From Diacronema lutheri (Eukaryota; Haptophyta; Pavlovophyceae; Pavlovales; Pavlovaceae), in NCBI GenBank assembly GCA_019448385.1, contig JAGTXO010000030.1, positions 62,001 to 126,000 on the forward strand: 64,000 bases of DNA, in the 5' to 3' direction. Made by a program: the position numbers and the translations under genes. The notes under the pieces were generated by a model, which saw only the letters and a list, made by a program, of their open reading frames with translations, was not told the origin of the DNA and did no database searches. Below are positions 9,450-21,162 of the stretch, one piece after another (the stretch's first letter is position 1; each line of letters opens with the position of its first letter).

Positions 9450-12400
9450 GGCGCTCGCGACGGGCGCGCACCCGGCGGTCGTCTGCTCGGCGCTCGCCGA
9501 TGCGCTCGCCGCGGCGGGGGCCTGCGCGCGCGGCGGCGCGCACGAGCGCCGACGGCCGCGCGCGCGCGCCGCGCCCGTGGCGCTAACCGCCTTCCGCGAG
9601 CTCTCCAAGGCGGACGAATATGCGCGGCACGCGGCAAACGCCGCGGGCGCCGCCGTCGGCTCCGTGCGCGCAAAGTTCCTCTGGCGGCAGCTCAAGCCAC
9701 ACGCGGCGGCGCACACGGCGCCCGCGGTGAGCCACGAGACGCTGCCGCCCGCCGCGACCGCCGCCGCGCGCCGCGCGCTACTCCGCCCGCGGCTCGACGG
9801 CGGCGCGGCGATCGCGCGCGGCGCCGAGCCCGTGCGCACGATGGCTGACGGCGACGGTGGCGCGGCGGGCGGAGCAGTGCATGGCGCGTCCGCCGGCTGG
9901 GCCGGGCAGTCGATGGTCGAGGCAGTACGCTCTGTCGCCCATCTGTCCCTCGTCGGCGGTCCGGGCGCATCTCGCGCCGTACTTGTAGAGCACCTCACGC
10001 CGCACCCGGCGCCGCTCGCGCTGCGCGGCATGCTCCTCGCGCATGCTGTCAGTTACCACAGGCCGGCGTGGCCGCAGGGCGGCGCGGAGCGGCGGCGCGC
10101 GGAGGAGGCGCTGCTCGACGCGGCCGCGCTCCACGCGCACGGCACGCTCGTGCTCTTGCGCGACGACGCAACCGGCCTGCCGCTCCTCGGCGAGCTCGAG
10201 GCGGGCGACTATCCGGATGCAACGGTCGACGTGCTCGAGAGCCGGCTGTGGCGTGCGCTCTGCCACCGCTGGACGGCGGCAGAGAGCGCAGCCGCGCGCG
10301 CGAGCGCGGTCGAGGCGGAGGCGGAGGCGGAGGCCGCCGACGCCGAGGCGGCGGACGCGGCGGCGGCGGCCAACGGGATTGGCGGGTCCGACTTTGAGGA
10401 TTTCCTGCTCGTGCGCACGGTGCAGCCGGCGGGTGCGACGGCGGGCGGCGGGCGCGCAGGCCGGTACGTGCTGCGCCCGCTGCCCGACGTCTTCGCGCTC
10501 GCGCCCGTGCAGCCGCTCGTGCAGGTGCCCGCGCCGCGCTCGCGCGTGCTGCGCGAGCTGCACGCCGCCCTCGCGCGCGTCGCCGTCTGCCGCGCCTTCA
10601 TGCGCGAGGGCGGCGGCGAGGTGGACGCGCGCTCGATCGAGGCGGCGCTGCCCGACGGCAGCCGCGACGCCGTCCGGCGCGCGCTGCGCGAGTTTGGCGT
10701 CTTCGGCGCAGCGGGCGGGCCCGTCTCGACGCGCGCGTGGTCGCTTCGGCCGGGCGCGGCGCTGCCCGAGGAGGCGGAGCTGCGCCGAATGCCCACCGCG
10801 TCGGGTGCGGACGTGCTCGACGCGGAGGGCGTGTGCCGCGCGCTCGCCTCCGACGCGGCCGCGCAGGCCCTCGCCGACGGCGGCGTGCGCCTTCTCACGA
10901 GCGCCGACGGCGTCGACCGGGCGGTCGAGAGCCTGCCGCTTCACGAGCGGCTTGTGGGCAGGCGGATCTGCGCGGCGCTGCGTGCTTGCGCGTGGGAGCA
11001 GAGTCGGCTGCTGCAGCAGGCGCTCGAAGGCGGGCCGCACCCGCCCATTGAAGACGGCGGCGACGCGCTCGGCAGCTTTGGGTTCGTCCTCGCGAACAGG
11101 CGGCGCGGCGCGAGCGGCGCGGACGCGCTCACGGCCGAGCAGCGCGCCGCCGACGCCGCGCAGCGCGCCGAGCGCGCGCGGCGCATTGGCGCGTTGCGCG
11201 TGCAGCTCGGAGGCCGCGGCTCGCTCGCGCAGCTCGGCGGCGAGGATTGCGTTCGGCTGCTCGCGCCCCATGGCCTCTCGCGCGAGCAGGTACTTGGTAT
11301 GCGCCGGTGGGACCGCATTGCTGAGGTCAAGCGCAGGCTCGGCGTTGACGACGATGGCGCGGCAGACGGCGGCGGCGGCGGCGGCGGCGGCGACGGCGTG
11401 TCCGCGAGCGGCGCGGGCGGCGGCCGCGTGAGCGCGCGCGCCGCGGCCAAGGCCGCCGAGGCGGACGCGGCGGACGCGCGCGCGGCGTGCACCAACATCC
11501 TGCTCCGCCAGCGCGCGTGGGTCGAGGGCGAGGACGGCGCGATGGCGGCGATACGCGACACGGTGCGCGCCGCCGCGCAGGCGGAGCGCGAGGCCGCCGC
11601 CGCCTCCGCGCGCGCGCGCGACGCGGCGGCCGCCGCCGCCGCCGCGGCGGGCGCGGCGGCGGCCTCGCTCGCCGCCGCACTCGGCGTCTCGACCGGCGCG
11701 GCCGCTGCACGCCACGCCGCCGCTCTGCGCGACGCGGACGAGGCGGCGGAGCTGCAGGCAATGCTCAGCGTCGACGGCAGGCACGCGCACGCGCGCGCGG
11801 CGCGCGCGGAGGCGGACGGGCGCGCGGCCGCAGCGGAGGCGGCGCTCGCGCACGCGGCCGGCGCGGCGGAGCGCGCCGACGGCGCGGACGACGCGGACGG
11901 CGGAGACGAGCGCTCGGCCGCCGACATGCGCCGCTGGCACCGCCAGCTGGCGCAGGCGCACGCTGAACAGGAGGCGAACGACCGTTTCATCCGCCAGCTC
12001 GAGGCGGAGGCTGCCGCCGAGCTCGCCAACGCGCGCACGGCAACTGGCCGCCAGGCCGGCGGTGCTGGTGCCGCAGCGGCCGCCGCCGCCGCCGCGCGCG
12101 CGTGCGGGGCGGCGGCGGCGGCGGCGCACGAGCGCACCACCGCCACCACCGCCACCACCACCGCCGCCGCCGACGACGACGACGACGCCGGCGGCGGCGC
12201 GTACGACCCGTTCGACGTGGACGACCTTCTCGAAGGCGACGCGGCGGGCGCGGGCGCGGGCAGCGCCACAGGCGGCGACGGCACGCTGGGCGGCGGTGGC
12301 GGTGGCGGCGGCGTCGGCGGTCGCGTCGACCGCTCGCAGCTGCGGTGTGGCCGGTGCAACCAACTGGGGCACACGCGCACCTCCAAGCGCTGCCCGCTGT

Positions 12401-13068
12401 ACGGCATGCTGCGCGAGGACGAGGCGACGGCCGAGCAGCTCGGCCTCGTGCAGCAGGCGGGCGTCGACCTGCAGCTCACGCTCGCCGCCGTCGGCGCCGG
12501 CCGCGGCGGCGGTGGCGCTGGCGGCTGCGGCGCGCGCGGCGCGCGCGGCGGCGGTGGCGGTGGCGTGACGGACGTGACGCTCGACCTGCGCGCGGCGTTC
12601 GAGGTGAAGAAGCGCAAGCAGGAGGAGGCGACGGCCTACCTCCAGTCCAAGGTGAAGGGATCGACGCGGCGCAAGTCGGCCGAGGGCCCGCGCGAGCGAC
12701 TGAACGGCCAACTACGCTCCGTCCTGCAGCACGTGCTCGCCTTCCGCGCGATCGCCGCGCCGTTCATCGAGCCTGTGCGCGACCGCAACGCGCCCGGCTA
12801 CTCGGCAGCGATCGCACGGCCGATCTGTCTCAACCAGATGATCAAGGCGGCGCGCGACCTGCGCTACACGCGCGCCGCCGAGCTCGACGCCGAGCTCCAG
12901 CTGATGCGCGACAACGCGCACGCGTACAACGTGCCCGGGCGCGGCGACGCGCACGTGCCGCCGCTCGCCGACCAGCTCCTCGCGCGCGCGCGCGAGGCGC
13001 TCGGCCGGCACGCCGCCGAGATCGCCGCCGCCGAGGCGGAACTCGCCGCCCAGCCTTCGTCCTCCTAG
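7732..13068 (+). CDS. TAF1: TFIID subunit TAF1-like protein
   Basis: The largest TFIID subunit scaffolds the general transcription factor at promoters. The frame is uninterrupted for 1778 residues. The central region (about residues 720-950) carries the TAF1 core DUF3591: HLSLVGG, the ALRGMLLAHAVSYHRP segment, the LLGELEAGDYP and SDFEDFLLVRT motifs, and RYVLRPLPDVFALAPVQPL followed by VQVPAPRSR. A zinc knuckle follows (C-x2-C-x4-GHTRTSKRC, about residue 1540). One bromodomain-like segment lies near the C-terminus (APFIEPVRDRNAPGYSAAI, then NAHAYNVPG). Long tracts of His (9000-9030), Ala and Gly reflect simple repeats. The Met at 7732 is the first in frame after the divergent OS-9 gene, only 47 bases away; a downstream start is possible. 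No intron is needed. Confidence 0.88.
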
Positions 13069-13212
13069 GAAAAATGGGTTGGACGCTCATCTGATCGGCG
13101 TTTGCGGTGTTACGACCTAGGCTGTTGTGCGTCAACTAGGAATCAGCACTAGGGGGCTTGGGGTGCAGGGCCAGGGTGCGGATCCACGCAAGCGAGGCGC
13201 GCGCGGCGCGCG

Positions 13213-14759
13213 ATGGAGGACGGGACGGAGGCGGTGCCGTCGATCGTGCTCATCACGGATCCGGGGCCAGATCCAGACGACGTGCGCGCCCCGCCGCTCC
13301 GCTCGCCCTTGCCCACGCCACGCCCCTCGCGCGCGCCGTGCCAACCCGGGCGCTCACCCGCGTGGCGCACTTCGGCGCGTTTGCCCGCGCGACGCGACGC
13401 GCCCCTCGAGTGCAGGTGAAGGCGCTGCTCGTCCTCGCAATCGCGCACAAGCAGGGCGCGGTGCTGCTCCGCGCGGTCGTTGCGAATGGAGGCACGCAGG
13501 CGGCGATGCGCGCGCGGCTCGCTCGATGTGTGCTCGACCACGTCGGCGTCTTCGACGTGCATGTGGGCGCAGGCTCTGAGGGCCAGCCATACGAGCCGCG
13601 GCCGCACGAGTACGCGATCGACGGCCTCGCGATGACTGACGCGTCGCGCATCGCCGACGGCGCCGCGCTCCTCCGGCGCGTGCTCGCGAGCGCGGGCGCG
13701 CGCTCGCTCACCTTTGTGTGCATCTCGAGCCTGCGCGACCTGCGCGACCTGATCCGCGCGGATCCGGAGTGCTTCGTCGAGCGCACGCGCACTGTCGCGA
13801 TCCAGGCTGGGCTCGAGCGCTCGCCCACGTCGCCGTCCGGCTGGGTGCCGGACTCGTCCGTCAACAACGGCTTCGATCGGCCAGCAGCGGAGGGCGTCTT
13901 CGCCTTTTGCTTTGAGCGAGCGGTGCCGATGGTCGTGACGAGCCGGCACGCGGTGCCGATGCTGCCGATGCAGCTCGCCAAGAGCTTCGCCGCGCGCACC
14001 AACTGCCCGGTGCTGCGCTACCTCGCTGACGCGCAGTTCCTCGGCCTGCAGGGCCTCTGGCGGCGGCTGTGCGCGGGCGAGCTGCCGCCGCGTTGCGACC
14101 GCTGTTGGTTCTTTGAGACCTTCTGCGGCCTCTCGCGCGAGCAGTTCGAGCAGCGCGGCCTCGAGCAGCTCGGCGCCGCCTACCCGATCGTGCGCGAGCT
14201 CAACGGCTTCGTCAAGCCGTACGACGTGGTCGCGCTGATGGGCGTATTGCCCGGCTGCGTCAGTTTCTTCCCCGAGCCGATCCGCCATGGCCCGCACACG
14301 CTGCGGCTGCATCCCGAGCACGCCGTACCGCTCGCCACCGTCGAGCGGCTGCTGCGCGAGACGTGCGCCGCTGCCGCCCACCGCGCGCACGCCGCCGCCG
14401 CCGACCGCGCGCGCGCGGTGCGCGCCGGCGGCTTACCTTGCCGCGCGCCGCCGCCCGCCGCCCGCCGCCCGCCGCCCGCCGCCTGCTCTCGCGCACCCCG
14501 TGCGCCCGCAGCTACCACGAGGTCGCGCTCGCGGCGGCGGACGACGATCCGATCCACCGCGTCTCGCCGCGGCTGCGCTCGCCCGTCTCGCTCCTCGTCA
14601 AGACGCAGTCGGACAACGCCCTCGTCCGGCTCGCGCTGAACAGCGGCAGCAGCGCCAACGCGAACGTGCAGCCGTCGGCCAGCTGCCGCTCCGAATTGGG
14701 TCGGGGCCGGAGCAGCGGTGCGCGCGTGGCCGCGCCAGGCGCGGCGGGCGCAGGCGCAA

Positions 14760-14806
<47 letters not shown>

Positions 14807-17800
14807 GACGAGGGATGTTCGAGCGCGCACAGCCCGGCGCGCGCCGGCGCGCCGTGCGAGGATGCGCCCGTCGGCGCGAGCGTGGGCGGCGGCACGGGCG
14901 CGGCAGGCGCCGACCGCGCTGACATCGATTTGTCGTGCACGTCCGACTCGTCGTGGCCGCTCTCGCGCGCCTTCTCGCTCTCGCGCTCGCGCTCGTCCGC
15001 CTTCTCCGCCTCGTCCACCACCACCTCCGCCCGGTCGCTCGAAGCGTCGACTCGCTCGTCCGCCTCCGGCTCGGCGCAGAGCGAGCCGGCGGGCGGCGTG
15101 CGCGCCGGCGCGCCCATCGACGCCGACGCGGCGCGCGCGCTGTGGGCGAGCTGGCGCGCAGGCGCGCCGGCGGCGAGCACGGCGGCGCCGCCGCACGACC
15201 GGCCGCTCGGCGTCGACGAGATTGCGCGCATCGTGCAGGCGGCGATGGACGCGGCGACAGCCGCGCCGCCGAACGGCGCGCGCGCGGCCGCGCGCGCGGC
15301 CGGCGCGCTCGGCGGTGCGGCCGTGTGCGCGGCGGGCGCGGGGTGCTGGCAGGCGCGGCACGGCGGCATCGGCGGCGACGACGACGGCAGCGACGACGGC
15401 CCGCTCGACTGCGCCGCGCTGCTCGCCGTGTGGGCGATCCTCTGCGCGATCCTCTCGCTGCGCCCGACCGACCCGCGCGCGCGGCTGCAGGCCGCCGCGC
15501 GCGCGCTCGGCGCCGTCGGCGCCGTGGCGCTCGCGCAGAGCTGCGCGGCCGTGGCGGCGATCGGCGCGCGCGCCTCGGCGCGGCGGACGGAAGAGCGTGT
15601 CGGCCTGCTGCTCGCGCTCGTGCCCGACCTGCTCTTCGCCGCCGTCGCCGCGCGCGCGCTGCTCGCGCTCGCGCTCGCGCGCGCGCGCGCGCGCGCGCCG
15701 CACCGCGCCGACGGCGCGCCGCCGGCGCCGCGCGCGAGCGGCGCGGGCGCGCCGTCGGCGGACGGCGTGGCGCGGCGGAGCAGCGGCGAAGCGCCGGCGG
15801 CTGCGCTTGCGGCTGCGAGCGAGGGGCTGCACTGCGCGCGCCTGCACGAGCAGCTCATCGTGATCGGCTGCACGTCGATGCGCGCCGCCGCCGCCGCCGC
15901 GCTGTGCGTGCGCGCCGCGCGCGCGGCCGCGCCGCTCGCGTGCGCGCGCGGCGCGTGCGCCGCCGGCGCGGCGCTCGGCGCGGCCGCGCGCGCGCCGCCT
16001 GCGCCGTCGGTGGCGCGGCTTGTGCTCCCGCCGGCGCTCGCGCTGCTCTCGGCGGCACTCGCGCAGCGTGGCGGCTTTCGCGCCGCTTTTGTCGCCTCAC
16101 TCAGCGGGCTGCTCGAGCCCGACGGCAGCGGCCGGCCGCCGCCCGGCTGCCGGCCGCCACTTCACGGCTGCCGCACGATGGCGCCGGGTGCGTCGATTGG
16201 CGTTGGCTCAATGGCGTTTATCGCGCCGCTGCTCGGGCTGGGGCTGCCGCCGCGGCTGGGCACGCGCGCGCTGGACGCGCGCGCCGCCGACGCGCCGCTC
16301 GCGACGGGCGCGGAGATTGTCGCCGCGGCGCTCGGCGCGATGCTCACCGTGCGGCTCGACGCGCGCGCGATCGGCGCGCTCGTCGAGCTCGCCGGTGCGC
16401 CCGCTGCGGCCGTGCCGTGGCCCGTCGAGCCGCCGGTCGCCGCGCCCGCGGCGCTGGCGCGCGCGCCGACGCCGCTGACGATCACGGTCGCCTCGCCGCC
16501 GCAGCATGGCCGCTTCGCCGCCACGCGGAGCAGCAGGGGCAGCGGAGGCAGCGGAAGCAGCGCCCATAGCAACGGCGGCCTGCTGCTGCCGCCGTCGCAC
16601 CTGCCCCGCGCGCGCCGCTCGCCGCCCGGGCACGCGCGCGAGCGCGAGCAGCGTGCCGAAGGCGCGCCGGCGCGCGGCGCGGGCGGTGGTGGTCGCTCGC
16701 CGTCGCCGCTGTCGCCGCCGTCGCCGCGCTCGCCGCCGTCGCCTGCGCACGCCGACTTTGCCGAGCGACCACCGGCGCACGCGCCGCCCACCGCCGCGCC
16801 CGCCGCCGCCGCCGCCGCGCCCGCCGCCGCCGCCGCCGCGCCCGCCGCCGCCGCCGCCGCGCCCGCCACCGCCGCGGCGCTCGACCCGCCCAGCGCGGAC
16901 GCGCGCGCGCCCGCGGACGGCGCGCGCGTCCCGGCCGGCGATGCGCCGCCGCACGGCGCGGGCGGGGCGCTCGGCGTCGAGCGCCTCTCGCTGTCGGAGC
17001 GCGTCGGCCGTTCATGCCCCCTCGCCGTGCCGCCTGCCATGGCACTCCGTCGCCATTCTGGTTCTGCGGGCTCGCTGCCGTTGCCTCTGCACATCATTGG
17101 CGGCGGAGGGACAGCCGCAGCCGCAGCCGCAGCCGCAGCCGCAGCCGCAGCCGCCGCGTCGGCGGCCAAGCGCCTCGCGCTGCCGCTCGTGCCGACGCAC
17201 GGCGCAGCTGCGCAGCGGGCGCGGCGCGACGGCAGTGCGACCGCCATGCTGCGTAGTGCGACCGCCATGCTGCCGCCCGCACCGCTGAGCGGCCGCTCTG
17301 CGCTGCTCGGCGACGCGCTCGGCCACAGCGGCCGCCGCGCCGCGCGCTTGAGTGGCCGACGCGCCGCGCGCCACGTCGGCGACGGTGGCGCCACGGCGGC
17401 GGTTGCGCCCGCCGCGTTCTGCACGTCCGCCGAGCCCGCCGAGCCCGCCGCCGCCGCGGCGCCGGCGAGCGCGCCTTTGCCACCGCCGGGCGCGTTCCGC
17501 CTCCGCCATCGTTCGGAGGTCGATTATTACGTTGTGCATGGCTGCGGTGAGGCGGCTGTGCCCAAGTGGCGCGCGCTCGCCGCGTGGGCGGCGCCGCACG
17601 CGGCGCGGCATGGCGGCCGCGCGCCGACCGTCTGGCTCGACGCGCTGTGCGCGCCGCACGGCGCGTCGCACGAGGAGCACCTCGCGCGCACGCCCGTCGT
17701 GATGGCGCGCGCGCGCGGGCTGCTCGTGCTGTGGGGCCCGAGCCTCCTCGACCGGATGTACCCGGTGCTCGAGCTCGTGCTCTGGCTCGCGCTGCGCGGC

Positions 17801-18061
17801 GAGCTGTCCGCCGTCACCGTCCTGCCCGTCGCGCAGACCGACGCGGACTTTGACGCGATCGTCGCGTCGGTCGACGCGTTCGCCGTCATGTACTCGCGCG
17901 CGCGTGAGGAGCGCGTCGAGGTTGCGCTCGTGCGCGCCTTTGAGCTCGCGACGGTGCCGACGATAAACGAGGCCGTGCGCGCGTTCCTCCCGGCCGTGCG
18001 CGCGGCCGTCGACCGCGAGCGCGAGCGCCGACGCGATGCCCTCAGCGCAGGCGTAGCGTAA
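13213..18061 (+). CDS. Nucleoside-hydrolase-like protein in frame with a membrane/TIR-HET-like module
   Basis: Exons are 13213-13281, 13416-14362 and 14512-18061 (1521 residues). Exon 1 opens with ITDPGPDPDD, a variant of the nucleoside hydrolase Asp cluster that binds Ca2+ and ribose. Exon 2 continues that fold to about residue 340 (VLRYLADAQFLGLQGLWRRL, VVALMG, HAVPLATVERLLRE). Splicing to exon 3 (RETYHEVALAAADDDP) keeps phase. Exon 3 then runs open through a Ser/Ala/Gly-rich linker and several hydrophobic segments (from about 15400: LDCAALLAVWAILCAIL, LLLALVPDLLFAAVA, LVLPPALALLSAALA). It ends in a domain like algal TIR/HET-type modules (VDYYVVHG, TVWLDALC, RGLLVLWGP, YPVLELVLWLAL). I cannot exclude two adjacent genes, with a boundary inside the linker at roughly 14650-15100. 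Introns: 13282-13415 and 14363-14511. Confidence 0.6.
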
Positions 18062-18263
18062 CGGGGCGTGTGTGGGACTGTTGACTGCGCCGCGCGCCAT
18101 TGGACCGGCAATCGGCAGTCGGCACATTCGGCGTGGCACAGTGCCGCAGAGAGGCACACTGGGAGCAGGCCTCGCCAAAACATTTGTTGACAGACGCCGG
18201 TCCTCCTCAGAGCGGGCGCAAAAGTGCCGAGCAAGTGATTACGGCCAGCCGCCGCCCTCGATC

Positions 18264-20006
18264 TCACAGCGGCACGAGCGCACGCAGCGCCACGGCGCCG
18301 CGCGCGAGGGCGGCGGCGAACGCGAGAAGGGCCACCGCGGCGAGCTGCAGGTTGCGCGTCGTGACGTTGGCGCGCGCGAGGATCTCGGTGTAGCGCAGCG
18401 CCGGGTTTTGCACGAGCGTAAAGATCTGCGGATGGAAGAGTGCGGGCGCGAGCTTTGAAAGCCGCAGCCGGAGCAGCAGGTTGAGCGCCCACCACGCCTG
18501 CCGCGCCTTTCCGAGAAACTTCTCCTGCGAATATTGGAACGGGTAGCCGAGCTGCACGAGCCGCGTGAGCGCCGCCGCCTCGGGCGCGCGCGCGGCGCCG
18601 TACGCGACGGCGGCGGCGGCGAGGCCGGCTGGCGGCCGCGGCTGCGCGCGCCCATCGGCCGCGCCAAACCGCACGGCGTGCGCGTCAAGCTGCGCGGCGA
18701 GCGCGCCCACGTCCTGCAGGCCGGCGTTGACGCCCTGGCCGAGGTCGGGCGGGAAGGCGTGGAGCGCGTCGCCCGCGAGCACCGCCGCGCAGCCCGCCGC
18801 GCCCGTTGGCACGAGTGCCGCGTCCGTGCAGTGCTGCGGCTGCGGGAAGTGGCCGCCCGCGCTGCGCGCGAAGCGCGCGAGCTCGGCGGCGCCAATGTGC
18901 GCGGCGTCAAGGGGCACGTGCGGGAAGGTGTCGCGCAGGTAGGCGTCGATCTGCTCGGGCGTGCGCTGCTCCCACAGCGGGTGGTCGTGCGCCGTGATGA
19001 AGTTGGCCGTGCGGCCTGCCTCGTCCGTGCGCAACGGCAAGAGGCCCGCACGCACAGGCCGGCGGGCAGAGTGTGCGGAGCGGATGGAGTAGGCGACGGA
19101 CGGCTGTGCGAGCTGCGATGAGCGGCGGGAGAGGCGAAAGGCGGGCGGCAGCGCAAGCACCTTGTAGCGCAGACCCGCCGACGCGCACCGACGCCGCACG
19201 ACGCGGAAGCCGCCGCGCCCCGTGCCCGCGCCGCCGCGCGCGCGCACGCCGGCCGTGAGCGCGGCGAGTTGCGCGCGCACGGCGGAGCCGAGGCCGTCGG
19301 CGCCGACAACGAGCGCCGCCTCAAGGTCGAGCGCGCCGTCGGTACGCTCCTCGCCCGCACTCGACCTGCGCAGCCGCACCGACCAGAGCGGCGGCTCGCG
19401 CGCGCCGCCGTCGCCGCCGCTCGCGCCGCCGCCGCCCGCCGCCTCCTTGCGCGCGAGCGTGATCGACTGCAGCTCGTACCCGTAGATGCGCTCGACGGCG
19501 GGCGGGCCACTGCGCTGCTCGACCGTCGCGGCAACCGCCGCATCCATCAGCTCGACCAGCGTGGCGCGCGGGATCCACTGCGCCGGCGTCCGCCGGCGCT
19601 GCTCCATGTCAACGGTGGGGAGCGCGACTGGCGCGCTGACCGGCTCCGCGCTGTCCGTCACGATGGAGATGCGGAACTCCTCCTGCGAGACGCTCGCGGC
19701 GAGGAGCGCGGGGAGAAGCCCCAGCGAATCGAGTACCGCTTGCCCGCGCCCATCCACGTTGTACAGGAATGCGCGCTCCGCGTCGAACGCGCCCGGGCTC
19801 GGCGCCTTGTCGACGATCGCCACGCGCGCGCCGCGCGCGCGCAGCTCGAGCGCGGCGGCGAGACCCGTGGGGCCGGCGCCGACGACGACGACGTCCACGT
19901 GCCTCGGCCCGGCCGCGCCCATCGCCGGCCGTGCCCGCGCCACGGGCGAGCCGCGCGAAGCTGAGCTGCTCGTCAGCGCGCACACGGTAAGCAGGGCGAA
20001 GGTCAT
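18264..20006 (-). CDS. FAD-dependent monooxygenase, kynurenine-3-monooxygenase-like
   Basis: A flavin hydroxylase of 580 residues in one exon. After a short hydrophobic leader (MTFALLTVCALTSSSA), the FAD-binding Rossmann motif is VVVVGAGPTGLAAALELRARG. The second FAD/NADPH motif is VVGADGLGSAVR, and the ribityl-binding GD motif is GDALHAFPPDLGQGVNAGLQD, which resembles the KMO form. The C-terminus has a probable membrane helix (LQLAAVALLAFAAALARGAVALRAL), as in KMO, so a membrane-bound enzyme is likely. The substrate cannot be read from the sequence; an aromatic or isoprenoid ring is typical of the family. An alternative start is Met 28 at 19925. It is divergent from the SDR gene (66 bases between starts) and close to a second FAD enzyme. 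Confidence 0.85.
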   Translation of the reverse strand: MTFALLTVCALTSSSASRGSPVARARPAMGAAGPRHVDVVVVGAGPTGLAAALELRARGARVAIVDKAPSPGAFDAERAFLYNVDGRGQAVLDSLGLLPALLAASVSQEEFRISIVTDSAEPVSAPVALPTVDMEQRRRTPAQWIPRATLVELMDAAVAATVEQRSGPPAVERIYGYELQSITLARKEAAGGGGASGGDGGAREPPLWSVRLRRSSAGEERTDGALDLEAALVVGADGLGSAVRAQLAALTAGVRARGGAGTGRGGFRVVRRRCASAGLRYKVLALPPAFRLSRRSSQLAQPSVAYSIRSAHSARRPVRAGLLPLRTDEAGRTANFITAHDHPLWEQRTPEQIDAYLRDTFPHVPLDAAHIGAAELARFARSAGGHFPQPQHCTDAALVPTGAAGCAAVLAGDALHAFPPDLGQGVNAGLQDVGALAAQLDAHAVRFGAADGRAQPRPPAGLAAAAVAYGAARAPEAAALTRLVQLGYPFQYSQEKFLGKARQAWWALNLLLRLRLSKLAPALFHPQIFTLVQNPALRYTEILARANVTTRNLQLAAVALLAFAAALARGAVALRALVPL

Positions 20007-20072
20007 CTCGGGCGCGCACTTTTGCGGACGGCGGGGGAGGCGTCCAGTTTCACTACTTAGCAGGCGCTGCCG

Positions 20073-21077
20073 ATGAGGGCGCTCGTGATCACCGCCTTCC
20101 TCCTCGCTGGCGCCGACGCAGCGGCGCCGTGCGCGTCACCTCGAGCGGTGCTCGTATCGGGCGCGAACAAGGGGCAGGGCTACGCGCTCTGCGAGCGCGT
20201 CCTCGCCGAGCAACCCGACGCGCACGTCTTCCTCGGCGCGCGCGACGCGGCGCGCGGCGAGGCCGCCGCGCGCGCGCTCGGCGTTCGCGCGCCGGGCCGC
20301 GTGGAGTTTGTGCCGCTCGACGTGACGAGCGACGCGTCGGTCGCATCGGCGGTCGAGCACGTCGCCTCGCGCCTCGCTCCCGGCATGCACCTGCACGGCA
20401 TCGTGAGCAACGCAGGCATCCTGTGGGGCCACGCGCTCGCGCAGCAGCTCGACGTGAACGCGCGCGGCGCGCGCCGCTTCGTCGACGCCTTCCTGCCGCT
20501 GGTGCGGCCCGACGGCGGGCGCGTGGTGGTGGTCTCGTCGGGCATGGGCCCGCTCATCCTCGGCTACGCCGACGCGGACCGCCGCGCCGCGCTCCTCCAC
20601 TCGGCGCGGCTGCGCTGGGCGGAGATCGACGCCATGGCACACGAGTGCGCGGCCGCACACGAGCGGGGGGGCAGCGCGGAGCTCGAGCGGATCGGATTCG
20701 GCGGCGGACCGTTCGCCGAAGCCGCGCCCGACTTCCACCACTATGGCCTCGCCAAGATGTTCGCCGACGCGCACATGGCGTCCCTCGCACATTCGCACCC
20801 ATCGGTTTGTATCAACTCGTGCGACCCGGGCCTGGTGTGGACCGACCTCGCGCAGAGCGTGCCGAGGTACGCGGGTAAGAGCCGGGAAGAGGCCGGCGCG
20901 GCCACGCCCGAGCAGGGCGTCGAGGCTGCGATGCGCCTCCTCTTTGGCGCCGACGGCGCGGCCGGCTCGTTCGCGGGGAGCGGCCGCTTTTATGCCATGT
21001 CCAAGGACCGTTCCAGTCTTCTCAGCTCGAGCATCGACCGGCGCCCGGCCGAGCCGCCCGCGCCGGCTGACAAGTGA
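20073..21077 (+). CDS. Short-chain dehydrogenase/reductase, carbonyl-reductase-like
   Basis: An NAD(P)(H)-dependent oxidoreductase of 334 residues. A signal-like N-terminus (MRALVITAFLLAGADAAAPC) precedes the Rossmann motif VLVSGANKGQGYALCERV (T/S-G-x3-G-x-G). Further motifs are LDVTSD, NAG, the catalytic Ser in VVVVSSGMGPL, and the catalytic pair in HHYGLAKM (Y-x3-K). The roughly 50-residue insertion between the Ser and Tyr motifs is a feature of carbonyl reductase 1-type SDRs, and the SGANKG form supports that subgroup. It lies between two FAD monooxygenases, which suggests a shared oxidative pathway (inference). No intron is needed. Confidence 0.88.
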   Translation: MRALVITAFLLAGADAAAPCASPRAVLVSGANKGQGYALCERVLAEQPDAHVFLGARDAARGEAAARALGVRAPGRVEFVPLDVTSDASVASAVEHVASRLAPGMHLHGIVSNAGILWGHALAQQLDVNARGARRFVDAFLPLVRPDGGRVVVVSSGMGPLILGYADADRRAALLHSARLRWAEIDAMAHECAAAHERGGSAELERIGFGGGPFAEAAPDFHHYGLAKMFADAHMASLAHSHPSVCINSCDPGLVWTDLAQSVPRYAGKSREEAGAATPEQGVEAAMRLLFGADGAAGSFAGSGRFYAMSKDRSSLLSSSIDRRPAEPPAPADK

Positions 21078-21162
21078 GCGGCGACGACGGCTCAAAGGCG
21101 CCTACACCTCGACTCAAGCGGGCTCTCCGCAGGCGGAAGGGAGGGACAGGGGAATTTCGTCT

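Noticed and set aside
14512-15873. 453-codon reverse frame inside the nucleoside-hydrolase fusion
   Set aside because: Ser/Ala/Pro-rich without motifs. The forward frame continues a phase-correct splice and has membrane helices and a TIR/HET-like end.
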